A stretch of DNA of 7,101 nucleotides from Candidatus Sulfopaludibacter sp. SbA3 (GTDB taxonomy: Bacteria > Acidobacteriota > Terriglobia > 20CM-2-55-15). A program made the translations under genes and the position numbers. The stretch spans positions 1-7,101 of the forward strand of contig CAMAWS010000164.1 in assembly GCA_945861845.1 (NCBI GenBank). Reading direction: 5' to 3'. Shown piece after piece: positions 1 through 6,198 of the stretch. The stretch's first letter is position 1. The number at the start of each line of letters is the position of its first letter. The notes below the pieces were generated by a model, which was given only the letters and a program-made list of their open reading frames with translations, was not told where the DNA came from and did no database searches.

Positions 1-617
1 ACGGTTTGCGGCCAGAGCGGACACCGGCGTTCCGTCCGGCCCTTACCGTGAATCTTGACCGACGACAGGTCCCGGCCCGGCACCGCCCCCAGATCGAGGT
101 TTCCGATAAGAAGTTGAGCCGCCTCATCGGCGCGCGCGCCGGTATTGTAAAGGAACAGCAACATGAGGTGATCCCGCTGTCCTTGAGCGGTTTTGAGGTC
201 CGGTGCCGCCAGCAACGCATCCATCTCGGGCTTCTCCAGATAGGTGATCAGCTTGGTGGTGCATTTTTTGAAGGGGATTGCCCGAATCTGTGCGCACCAT
301 TCGATGTGCTCCGGGCTGTGGGCGGCCACAAAGTGGCTGAACGCGTGGATGGCCGCAAGGCGCTGATTGCGGGTGGAGATGGCGCAGCCACGGGTACCCT
401 CCAGGTCAGCAAGAAACCCTCCCACACACTTCTCGAATACGTCGGCCACAGCGAGTTCGTCGACCTTCTTGTGGGCTTCACGCGCCGCGAAAGGAATCAG
501 CAAGGCTAGCGTGTCTCGGTAGCTCCGTTGTGTGTTCACGGACAGGTTACGCTCCCCGATGAGATGCTCGAGGAGAAAGCGGCGTACCCAAGAACCCAAC
601 TTGCCTGTATCAGCCAT
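1..617 (-). CDS. RitC-like tyrosine recombinase, N-terminal 205 residues
   Basis: Third recombinase of the trio, cut by the window edge with no stop seen. It starts at ATG 617-615 and stays open to base 1 (205 full codons). Residues about 8-110 look like the helical SAM-like, core-DNA-binding domain of tyrosine recombinases (LSVNTQRSYRDTL, then TRNQRLAAIHAF). The catalytic domain begins near 125 (TYLEKPEMDALL). The first catalytic Arg is R162 in NTGARADEAA, and K192 in HGKGRTERRCPL is the likely beta-hairpin Lys. The HxxR, second His and Tyr nucleophile would lie beyond the window. The start is well fixed: GGAGGTGATC, nearly a perfect anti-16S match, ends just before the ATG, and the gene overlaps the end of ritB by 8 bases (ATGGCTGA), implying translational coupling. 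Expected role: DNA cleavage and rejoining together with RitA and RitB. Confidence 0.88.
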   Translation of the reverse strand, partial: MADTGKLGSWVRRFLLEHLIGERNLSVNTQRSYRDTLALLIPFAAREAHKKVDELAVADVFEKCVGGFLADLEGTRGCAISTRNQRLAAIHAFSHFVAAHSPEHIEWCAQIRAIPFKKCTTKLITYLEKPEMDALLAAPDLKTAQGQRDHLMLLFLYNTGARADEAAQLLIGNLDLGAVPGRDLSSVKIHGKGRTERRCPLWPQT

Positions 618-1557
618 GGATCACCTCCGAGAAAACGTAGCTGGCGAAACGGTCACTGGCCTGCTGCAACAAGTCCGCGGTCATCGTCAGGTAATGCTGG
701 GTTCCACCAATGCCGGCGTGGCCCAGGTAGGTTGACAGCAGCGGCAGGAGCCTTTGGACGTCCTTTCCTTCCCGATACCACGCCGTCAAACGATGGACGG
801 CGGCAGAGTGTCGCAGATCGTGAAGCCGCGGCTGGTAACGGGCATCATCCCCTCGGCTGACGCCGGTCTGTTTGCGGAGCCGCCGGAACGCCCGGCGAAG
901 AAGATCGGCAGGTATGCGCTCGCCGGCCTTGGTGACGAATAATGGGGCGTTCTCGCCCTGCGAGTGGCCGGCCGCGGCTCTCAACTCGGCATATTTCAGC
1001 AGCGCCTCATGGAGGTCGCATCCCAACGGAACCAGGCGCGATTTGTAGAACTTCGTATCGCGAATGATCAGGAGGGACTCACGAAGGTCCACATCGCAGA
1101 GCTCCAAGGAAAGGCACTCGCCTTCTCGCAGGGCGGCTCCATAGAGAGTGAGCAAGATGGTTCGAAACGTGTGTGGCTCCATCTGAATCCTCTGCTTCTG
1201 ATAGCGGGCCGTGCCATCGAGCAGACGGCGCAGATCTTCAACCGAGTAGATGTACGGCACGAAGCGCTCGGGCTCTTTCGGTAGTATCGTGGGCAGCGGG
1301 GAGCCGGCAATGTATCCGCGGCTAGTGGCGTAGCGGTAAAAACCCCGCAGAGCCGTATACTTCATGTGCCAGAACCTGGTGATGGGCCCGCTGCCATCGA
1401 GAAAAGCCTTTACTTGGCCGGCCTGCACCTCGGAGATGGCCACTGTTTCTCCGATCATGCGGGCAAACGACTGCAGGAGCTTGGCGTCTCGTTCGAACTT
1501 CTCGCCGAGATTCCTTCGAAAGGCAACGTATTGAACGATGAGTTCGGCGAGCTTCAT
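610..1557 (-). CDS. RitB-like tyrosine recombinase
   Basis: Complete 315-residue tyrosine recombinase (phage integrase family), the middle gene of the trio. Residues 1-95 form the N-terminal core-binding domain (LIVQYVAFRRNLGEKF; RFWHMKYTALRGFYRYA). The catalytic domain follows from about residue 100. Visible active-site residues are R144 (YGAALREGE), K169 or K172 (DTKFYKSR), H246 and R249 (LHDLRH), H280 (YLGHAG) and the nucleophile Y289 (TQHYLTMT). The set is complete, so the enzyme looks catalytically competent. Length is normal for the family. The frame stays open upstream to 1974, but that extension only shadows ritA. ATG 1557 is chosen because GGAGG (1568-1564) sits 6 nt ahead, it overlaps the ritA stop as ATGA, and homology-like sequence begins there. 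It is co-transcribed and probably coupled with its neighbours. Confidence 0.93.
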   Translation of the reverse strand: MKLAELIVQYVAFRRNLGEKFERDAKLLQSFARMIGETVAISEVQAGQVKAFLDGSGPITRFWHMKYTALRGFYRYATSRGYIAGSPLPTILPKEPERFVPYIYSVEDLRRLLDGTARYQKQRIQMEPHTFRTILLTLYGAALREGECLSLELCDVDLRESLLIIRDTKFYKSRLVPLGCDLHEALLKYAELRAAAGHSQGENAPLFVTKAGERIPADLLRRAFRRLRKQTGVSRGDDARYQPRLHDLRHSAAVHRLTAWYREGKDVQRLLPLLSTYLGHAGIGGTQHYLTMTADLLQQASDRFASYVFSEVIHG

Positions 1558-2813
1558 GCCAGGCCTCCGAGCGAAAAGTTTGCCACCTCTCGCAAACCGG
1601 CGATGTCGACCTTGGCGTAGGCGGCCGTGACCTTGGGCGAGCGATGTCCCAGGTGATCTCCGATCTCTTTCAACGTCAATCCTTCGGAAAGCAAGTGCGT
1701 CGCACAGGCATGCCGAAGGGTGTGAGGGCCGCGCTGTCTCAGTGCAAGCCCAAGGGGACGAAGTCGCTTGGCAACCATTGTCCAGACCGAACTGCTGCCT
1801 CGCAATGGCTGGATGGGCGCTTCCACGGTCAGGAAGATCTCGCGATAGGCCGCTGATCTTGGACGTCCTTCTTCCAGGTAACGCAGGATGGCGTCGCCAA
1901 CAGTTGCGACCAGCGGATAACACTGTATTCGCCGGCCCTTCGTACGCGGCACCTTGATCAGGTTGTTCTCCCAATCCAGATCCTCCAGGCTCAGTGCCCG
2001 GACTTCACCCGAGCGCATGCCGTAAACCGCAAACAGCAGGAGCATGGCACGGTCCCGAAGATCCTTTGGGCGATCGGATTCGGCCGTTGCTATCAGCCGT
2101 TGCACATCCTTCCAAGACGGACCAGAAGGCAGGCCTTCATACGGGTACACGCGTGGCGATTTGATCAGGCCGGCGAGACCCCGCTGGCACCAACCTCTTC
2201 TCTCGGCATGTCGGAAGAAACTGCGGATTCCGGAGGCGTAGGTTTTGACCGAGCTTCTGGAATACCCGTCATCCCGCCCTTTGTGAGCGATCGCTTCGTC
2301 GACCTCGCCGATATTGACGTCGGACAGGGAGAGGTGGTCGCGGAAGAACCGTTGCAAGAAGTCTTCAGCAATCCAGCGTCTTCCACTGATTGTTGCTTCA
2401 GACAGGCCCCGTTCTTGCCGCATGTAGGCGGTAAAGTCCTCGACCAGCGGATCGTAAGGGCGTGGGTCGGCCGGGGCGATCTCAAGCCGATCCATGAAAA
2501 GGAGCCAGCGAGTTGCGCGGTGCGGGAGGTTCTCGCGGCCGCGGCGTCCGTTCTGATAGCTAAAGTACTTGGGTTCGCGGGCCGCCCATTTCGCGATGAC
2601 TGCCTCCACGGTGGAGGAATCAAACTTTTGGGATGATTCCGGCAAGCTCAGAAGGCTCTGAATCAGCAGCAGATCCGTGGCCAGGTGGCGAAGAGTCGCC
2701 GGCGAGTATCCCTGATCGGCGCAGTGCCGCAGGTAATCGGAGCGCTCCCGGGAGAGCGGGTTGGTGATGTGACGAAGCCGCGTTTGACGGCGAGGAAACA
2801 GACTCTCAAACAT
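1554..2813 (-). CDS. RitA-like tyrosine recombinase
   Basis: First and longest gene of the trio, 419 residues. The N-terminal about 115 residues (RERSDYLRHCADQGYSPATL, RWLLFMDRL) are an extra helical arm. A core-binding domain follows at about 120-210 (FTAYMRQERGLSEATISGRR; VKTYASGIRSFFRHAE), then a catalytic domain from about 232. The full active site is visible: R267 (YGMRSGE), K292 (TKGRR), H364 and R367 (PHTLRH), H390 (LGHRS) and Y399 (TAAYAKV). The enzyme should make and reseal phosphotyrosyl DNA intermediates at the element ends. Start ATG 2813 has GGAGG at 2825-2821, 7 nt ahead. The gene ends in an ATGA overlap with ritB. A TATAGT hexamer on the minus strand at 2855-2850 lies in the short leader but has no good -35 partner, so the operon promoter is not identified. 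Confidence 0.93.
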   Translation of the reverse strand: MFESLFPRRQTRLRHITNPLSRERSDYLRHCADQGYSPATLRHLATDLLLIQSLLSLPESSQKFDSSTVEAVIAKWAAREPKYFSYQNGRRGRENLPHRATRWLLFMDRLEIAPADPRPYDPLVEDFTAYMRQERGLSEATISGRRWIAEDFLQRFFRDHLSLSDVNIGEVDEAIAHKGRDDGYSRSSVKTYASGIRSFFRHAERRGWCQRGLAGLIKSPRVYPYEGLPSGPSWKDVQRLIATAESDRPKDLRDRAMLLLFAVYGMRSGEVRALSLEDLDWENNLIKVPRTKGRRIQCYPLVATVGDAILRYLEEGRPRSAAYREIFLTVEAPIQPLRGSSSVWTMVAKRLRPLGLALRQRGPHTLRHACATHLLSEGLTLKEIGDHLGHRSPKVTAAYAKVDIAGLREVANFSLGGLA

Positions 2814-2864
2814 GGGTTGACCTCCAGAGTGGGCTTGAACTGCCGCCTCACTATACCGGTCAAC

Positions 2865-2930
2865 TTATGTGACGCCGATCTTTGCGAATCCGTTGAGATT
2901 CGCGGGATCGTCGGCTTTCCGGTCACATAA
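2865..2930. repeat. Nested inverted repeats at the RIT end (likely recombinase sites)
   Basis: An outer perfect 9-bp inverted repeat, TTATGTGAC (2865-2873) and GTCACATAA (2922-2930), encloses an inner perfect 7-bp pair, GCGAATC (2884-2890) and GATTCGC (2897-2903), with a 6-bp spacer. Two inverted arms around a 6-8 bp spacer are the classic form of a tyrosine-recombinase core site. The TTATG start of the outer arm also recalls the XerD arm of dif sites (established knowledge). The position directly ahead of ritA fits an element terminus or a cis-acting operator. The role is inferred; the repeats are seen directly. Confidence 0.6.
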
Positions 2931-2950
2931 CGGCGAGGGCCACATAACCG
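2921..2950. repeat. Tandem CACATAAC repeats, 17-bp period
   Basis: GGTCACATAACGG (2921-2933) is followed by GGCCACATAACCG (2938-2950), the same motif shifted by 17 bases with two differences. Together with the inverted copy at 2865 this gives three copies of the motif within 86 bases. Multiple copies of one arm at an element end are usual for recombinase accessory or core binding. Alternatively the outer copy could be a remnant left by the insertion event. Confidence 0.55.
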
Positions 2951-2979
2951 CTCTTCTGTTGTCGACAACAGAAGAGCGG
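2948..2979. repeat. Perfect 32-bp palindrome at the RIT/transposase junction
   Basis: The half-site CCGCTCTTCTGTTGTC (2948-2963) is followed immediately by its exact reverse complement (2964-2979), centred on GTCGAC with no spacer. On the minus strand it is read in frame as residues 270-280 of the truncated DDE transposase, right after the conserved catalytic-Glu helix. It sits where native transposase sequence should continue, so it marks the junction. Possible explanations are an inverted duplication made at insertion, the outermost part of the RIT terminus, a dimeric-protein operator about 135 bp ahead of ritA, or an assembly artefact. Confidence 0.85.
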
Positions 2980-3861
2980 AAGAAGCGTTCGATCTTGCCG
3001 CGGCCTTCGGGCTGATAGGGCGGGGTGTGAATGATGAGGATACCGATAGAGGCGGCAATGCGCGCCAACTGCGGCGAACGGTAGATCTTGGCGTTGTCCA
3101 TATACAGGCGAATGGGAATGCCGCGCGCGGAGACGGCTTGGCGCAGACAATCGAGAAACGAGTCCAGCCCCTGGTTGGGATAGAACTGCGCGTGTGGAAT
3201 GAGGCGGCTGGCATCGTCGAGCGTGGCCTGGAGGAACACTTGCATTTTGCCTCCGCCGGGTCGTTCAACCCACGGGCCAAACAGCATATCGGACTGCCAG
3301 GTCTGATTAGCGAACTCGGCTTCGTACTTCTTGTGCGCGGCTGTTCTGTCGAGGAGCAGTTGACGTTCAGTGAGCCCGCGGGCGCGTAGAAAACGATAGA
3401 GCGTGGAGGCCGACAGCTCAGTCTTGTCCCGCTCGTTGGCCGGCGCCAACTCGCGCAGCAGCGCGGTGCCGGTGCGATGCGGGTTGGCGCGTTTGAGACG
3501 CTCGATCAGTGCGGCCGTCTCGGGTGTGACTACGCGTTGTTGGCCGCGATCCAGCCGCGGCTTGGGATGGAGCGCGGCGAGTCCGTTGCGGCGGTAGCAC
3601 AGCGTCCACTCAAGCAACGTGTCAACCGCCACCTGGCGGCGAGTGGAGTGCGGCATGTCGTAGAGGCGTGCGGCGATCTCTTGGGCGCGCCGCGTCAGTT
3701 CGCCGCGTGGCAAAGTTTCCAGGACTAACGGGGCGATGAGTCCATAGCGGAACAGCGCGATTTTTTCGGCTTTGTCGTCTGGCATCGAGTGTGTATTTCT
3801 CCTGGCTTCGAGCGTAAAGCGAAAGAGGGGCTTATTCCATGCAAATGGTGTGTGGGGAGCC

Positions 3862-4455
3862 TCAAACGGCCGCGGCGGCGGGGAGGAGCGCGGCGCGGCG
3901 GCCATCTGGAACCAGCGAACGCGGCCAGCCCAACAGGTGTTGGCGGACCGTGGCGAACAGAACGCGGTGAGCGGGGATCCAGCCGGCCGCTTCGAGCATG
4001 GAGAGTGCGCGATAAACGAAGCCGGGCGCGGCGGCGGGTTTGGCAACGGCAGCCAGCGTCGCGCACAACGCTTCGGCTTGCGCGCGAAAGCGGCGCAGCC
4101 AGAACTGGCCTCGCTGGTAGGGCGCGGGGGGCGGCAACGCAGCGGCAAGAGTTTTCGCCAACAGGAGCCGTGCGATGAGGAACAGCGCGATCACGGTGAT
4201 GCTGGAACGTAAGTAGGGCAGCGCGAACTCGGGCAGCAGCGAGACGGTGCGACGGCAAGTTTCGCAGAGGTAGCGCCGCACGCGGATCTCGCCATCGAAG
4301 GCGGCATCGGCAATGGTGCGGGTGTAAAAGCCGTGCGCGGTGAGCGGCCGATTGACCTGGCATTGCGGGCAGTGGCCCGGACGGTGGGTTTCGCAATCAT
4401 CGAGTTGATCGAGGTACTGCTGCACCGAGCCCCTGAATGGGTGTAACATTTGCAT
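3862..4455 (-). CDS. DUF6431-like zinc-finger protein of a two-gene IS
   Basis: A 197-residue protein encoded just upstream of, and in the same direction as, the DDE transposase. Near the N-terminus are two CxxC knuckles, C29/C32 (GHCPQCQ) and C64/C67 (YLCETCRRTVSLLP), forming a probable zinc ribbon. The CRRTVSLLP segment recalls zinc-binding heads of transposases. Residues 84-108 are a hydrophobic helix (SSITVIALFLIARLLLAKTL) and the rest is Ala/Arg-rich. From memory this matches the DUF6431 family, often annotated next to transposases of this type; its biochemical role is unknown to me. A DNA-binding accessory subunit is a reasonable inference. ATG 4455 is used with a weak GGAAGG about 10 nt ahead; the Met at codon 3 is an alternative. 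The gene looks intact. Confidence 0.75.
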   Translation of the reverse strand: MQMLHPFRGSVQQYLDQLDDCETHRPGHCPQCQVNRPLTAHGFYTRTIADAAFDGEIRVRRYLCETCRRTVSLLPEFALPYLRSSITVIALFLIARLLLAKTLAAALPPPAPYQRGQFWLRRFRAQAEALCATLAAVAKPAAAPGFVYRALSMLEAAGWIPAHRVLFATVRQHLLGWPRSLVPDGRRAALLPAAAAV

Positions 4456-4506
4456 TGTAGGATCGCCTTCCGGGAGCGCGAACTCCCCGGGTTGTTGTTC
4501 TGCATG

Positions 4507-4549
4507 GCGGGAGAGTTTCAGGCTAGCGAAACCTTACGGACTCTCCCGC
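4507..4549. repeat. 10-bp inverted repeat with nested GTTTC/GAAAC repeat
   Basis: GCGGGAGAGT (4507-4516) and ACTCTCCCGC (4540-4549) are exact reverse complements around a 23-nt loop. Inside and slightly overlapping lies GTTTC (4515-4519), an 8-bp spacer containing GCTAGC, then GAAAC (4528-4532). It stands about 50 bp upstream of the DUF6431 start. It could be the end of that IS, an operator, or a transcript hairpin. No T-run follows on either strand, so it is not a standard terminator. Confidence 0.5.
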
Positions 4550-4651
4550 ACACACATCGACATACTATCGCTGCTGGGGTAGGCAAATGTGCCAGATTCG
4601 GTGCACCGCGAGCGTCGCGATGCCACCGGTCCCGGCGGGAATCAATGTGAG

Positions 4652-4672
4652 AAAAACTGCCCGCTACGCGGG
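4652..4672 (-). terminator. Possible intrinsic terminator, leftward
   Basis: On the minus strand CCCGC-GTA-GCGGG forms a 5-bp GC hairpin, followed after CAG by five Ts. It would stop leftward transcription arriving from the right before it enters the DUF6431/transposase IS. The stem is short and the T-run is offset by three bases, so strength is doubtful. Confidence 0.35.
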
Positions 4673-4806
4673 GGAAGATTGTGAACCATTACACCCGGAC
4701 GTGGATCACAGTGCCGGACCGCAGGAGGCGGGAGTTCGCGATGTCCAATCGAAATGGCCCGAATTCAGTCCGCTTCAGCAACGCAGCCACCCGGGAAGGG
4801 GATGAG

Positions 4807-4826
4807 ATTTGACGCAAATTTGACGC
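4807..4826. repeat. Tandem ATTTGACGC repeat, 11-bp period
   Basis: ATTTGACGC occurs at 4807-4815 and 4818-4826, about one helical turn apart. The first copy is part of the small palindrome ATTTG-ACG-CAAAT. Each copy holds a TTGACG that could serve as a -35 hexamer for the rightward IS1380 transposase, but no convincing -10 lies at 16-18 bp (best is CTGTAT at 19). It may be an operator-like site. Confidence 0.3.
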
Positions 4827-6149
4827 CCACTCGGAGAGCGTCCTCTGTATTACCTGGATTATGCACGGGGGCTGAGGCTCGAATGAGGTAGCGGGCGAGA
4901 GACCCCATTTGGAACCCCTGAGAATCCTGCGTTAAAACAGGAGGTGCGCGAAGTTCGCGGCTTCGCGGACCGATTCTCAGGAGCCACCCAAATGGTGATC
5001 GACAGAAACCAGGATACCCGCCCCAAGCCTGTGAGGCAAGGGGTTCAAGAAGTTAATCCGAAGCCCAATAAAATCGGGGCTTCCACGCCCTATGACTTCA
5101 ACGCCAAGAATTTGACGGCCTACGGAGGACTCTTACCGGTGGCCACGATGCTGGAGAAACTCGGGTTCCAGCAAGTGGTGGAGGAAACTCTCACGGTGAA
5201 GCGGCAGACCAAGGTCATGCCGATGTTTCGGTTCCTGCTGGGGATGGTTTTGGCCTGCTACGTAGGTTTCTCCCGGCTGTATCATTTGCGCTTTCTGGAA
5301 CGGGAACCGATGCTGACCGGCATCCTGCAGGTAGCGCGGCTGCCGCCGCAGGGCACTTTCTGGCGGTTTCTGGCCTCGCTGCATCTGGGCATCGCACGCC
5401 AACTGCTCCAGGTGCAGCGAGTGATGCGCCAACGGGTGTGGGAAGCGGCGAATGTGCAGTTGAGCGAGGTCACGGTGGACACGGACACGACGGTGCACAC
5501 GCTGTTCGGCAACCAGATGGGCGGGCGCAAGAGCTATAACCCGAAGAACAAGGGAAAGAAGAGCTACCAGCCGATCCTCAGCTTTGTGGCCGAGACCAGA
5601 GAATATGCCGGGGGCGCGTTGCGGAAGGGAGACAGGCCCAGCGGCGCGGAGATCGCCGAACATCTGGAGAGCGTGGCGAAGGGACTGCCCGCGGGGGTGA
5701 AAACCGTGTTGGCGCGGGCGGATTCGGGCTTCTACTGCTGGGAAGCGGTGGAAGCTTACGAGAAGAGGAACTGGCAGTTCATTATAGTGGCGCGCAAGAC
5801 CTCGCGTTTGGTGGACGAGTTAAAGGCGGCGGCGTGGAAGAGTTCGCCGAAGACCGACGCCGACGGACAGTGCGAGTTCCGCTATCAGCCGGAGGGATGG
5901 GGCAAAGCGTACCGGTTTCTGGCGCTGCGCTACCTGAAGAAGCCGGAAGCCCCAGAGGCGGGGCAACCCGAGCAGTACCAATTGTTCGATACGCCCGAGT
6001 ATATCTACCGGGTGTTCGTGACGAGCCTGGACGGGCCGTTGGATGCGTTGGTGTGGTTCTACAACCAGCGGGCGGGAGCGGAGAACCTGATCAAGGAAGC
6101 CAACAACGATGCCGGGCTGGCGGCGCATCCGTCCAATCGGTGGATGATG
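4813..6149 (+). mobile_element. IS1380-family element, interrupted
   Basis: Defined by its transposase gene and probable leader. The left border is not resolved: it should lie ahead of the 4905-4995 hairpin, and 4813 is a nominal limit after the last open frame of the gap. The right part is displaced or deleted by the IS66 element starting at 6150. If this was a simple insertion, the remaining transposase codons should reappear after the far IS66 end, outside the window. Confidence 0.6.
4905..4995 (+). promoter_or_regulatory. Hairpin that could hide the IS1380 transposase RBS and start
   Basis: Two successive perfect inverted repeats make a long interrupted stem: CCATTTGG (4905-4912) with CCAAATGG (4988-4995), and CCTGAGAATC (4917-4926) with GATTCTCAGG (4972-4981). 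The right arms contain most of the AGGAG Shine-Dalgarno (4979-4983) and the ATG (4992-4994). The 45-nt loop holds further repeats (CGCGAA-G-TTCGCG; TTCGCGG twice). In IS10 and IS50, transcripts entering from outside fold to block transposase translation, and the same logic is inferred here. Transcripts beginning inside the loop would lack the left arms and be translatable. Confidence 0.55.
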
Positions 6150-6164
6150 GTAAGCGTCCGATAA
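4992..6164 (+). pseudogene. IS1380-family transposase, C-terminus cut by IS66
   Basis: Reads as 390 residues from ATG 4992, chosen because AGGAG lies 8 nt ahead; an in-frame GTG at 4944 is less likely. The native part is residues 1-386. The N-terminal DFNAKNLTAYGGLLPV and the long helical segment 45-150 are typical of IS1380 transposases. The DDE core shows D163/D165 (TVDTDTTVHTLFG), D244 (LARADSGFY) and E364 (WFYNQRAGAENLIKE), followed by the family signature NDAGLAAHPSNRW. The family normally runs on for several dozen residues. Here the IS66 terminal repeat starts directly after codon 386 and supplies VSVR and a TAA, giving an abnormal end. The triad is intact, but loss of the C-terminal helices probably inactivates the enzyme. 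Translation may be controlled by the hairpin over its start. Confidence 0.9.
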
Positions 6165-6198
6165 ACCCCTCTTCCCAAACGCCGACGATGGCCGCATA

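Larger units (their letters stand above)
1..2947 (-). mobile_element. RIT element (recombinase in trio), one end missing
   Basis: Three dissimilar tyrosine-recombinase genes lie head to tail on the minus strand with overlapping ends, which is the defining layout of RIT elements. The side upstream of ritA is marked by inverted and direct copies of a TTATGTG motif (2865-2947), taken here as the element terminus. The other end lies beyond base 1, so length and flanking duplication cannot be given. The element abuts a transposase gene whose C-terminus is lost at the same place, suggesting insertion into that older IS. The family assignment rests on gene order and on domain motifs. The exact border (anywhere from 2930 to 2979) is inferred. 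Confidence 0.82.
2865..3785 (-). pseudogene. rve-type DDE transposase, C-terminus replaced at RIT junction
   Basis: Reads as 306 residues from ATG 3785, but only the first about 270 look native. Residues 30-80 form a helix-turn-helix (ARLYDMPHSTRRQVAVDTLL; YRRNGLAALHPKPR), and a second helical DNA-binding part spans about 88-150. The integrase core has D166 (TWQSDMLFGPW), D230 (RLYMDNAKIY) and E266 (GRGKIERFFR), a DD(35)E spacing typical of the IS3/IS481/Mu-like rve superfamily. Relatives continue well past this Glu. Here the frame passes into the 32-bp palindrome and RIT-end repeats and stops at TAA 2867-2865, adding an unrelated tail of about 36 residues. An AGGAG lies 12 nt before the ATG, which is long spacing. 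It follows the DUF6431 gene after 76 bp. The catalytic triad survives, so residual activity cannot be excluded, but the element has lost this end. Confidence 0.85.
2964..4549 (-). mobile_element. Two-gene IS (DUF6431 protein plus DDE transposase), truncated
   Basis: The DUF6431-like gene and the DDE transposase are adjacent, co-directional and 76 bp apart, so they are read as one IS. Its transposase-distal end is missing because the RIT end begins there. The promoter-proximal border is not defined. The hairpin at 4507-4549 is the nearest structured candidate for the terminus. Without the second end no inverted repeat or target duplication can be matched, so both borders are approximate. Confidence 0.55.
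4550..4904. other. Largely non-coding gap between two opposed IS genes
   Basis: No gene is confidently recognised here. The best open frame is on the plus strand, GTG 4681 to TGA 4812 (43 residues, Arg-rich, with an internal Met at 4741 preceded by GGGAG at 6 nt). I do not recognise its product and it may be chance or a gene remnant. The stretch also holds a terminator-like hairpin (4652-4672) and a tandem ATTTGACGC repeat (4807-4826). It presumably contains the outer borders of both neighbouring IS elements, but neither border could be fixed. Confidence 0.5.

Noticed and set aside
1558..1974. N-terminal extension of the RitB frame (139 codons upstream of ATG 1557)
   Set aside because: It overlaps the well-supported C-terminal catalytic domain of RitA in another frame, looks non-protein-like (Arg/Pro/Ser-rich), and ATG 1557 has a good ribosome-binding site and ATGA overlap.
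2850..2855. TATAGT on the minus strand as a ritA -10 promoter
   Set aside because: No acceptable -35 hexamer at 16-18 bp and no extended -10; not enough to call a promoter.
3839..3850. ATGCAAATG present both near the DUF6431 3' side (plus strand) and at its start (minus strand)
   Set aside because: A 9-base match inside coding or spacer sequence without extension; probably chance, not IS ends.
3786..4148. N-terminal extension of the DDE transposase frame
   Set aside because: It only shadows the DUF6431-like gene in another frame; the family-like sequence starts at MPDDKAEK (3785).
4944..4991. GTG 4944 as start of the IS1380 transposase
   Set aside because: The preceding AGGAGG touches the GTG with no spacing, while ATG 4992 has AGGAG at 8 nt; the extra 16 residues lie in the hairpin loop.
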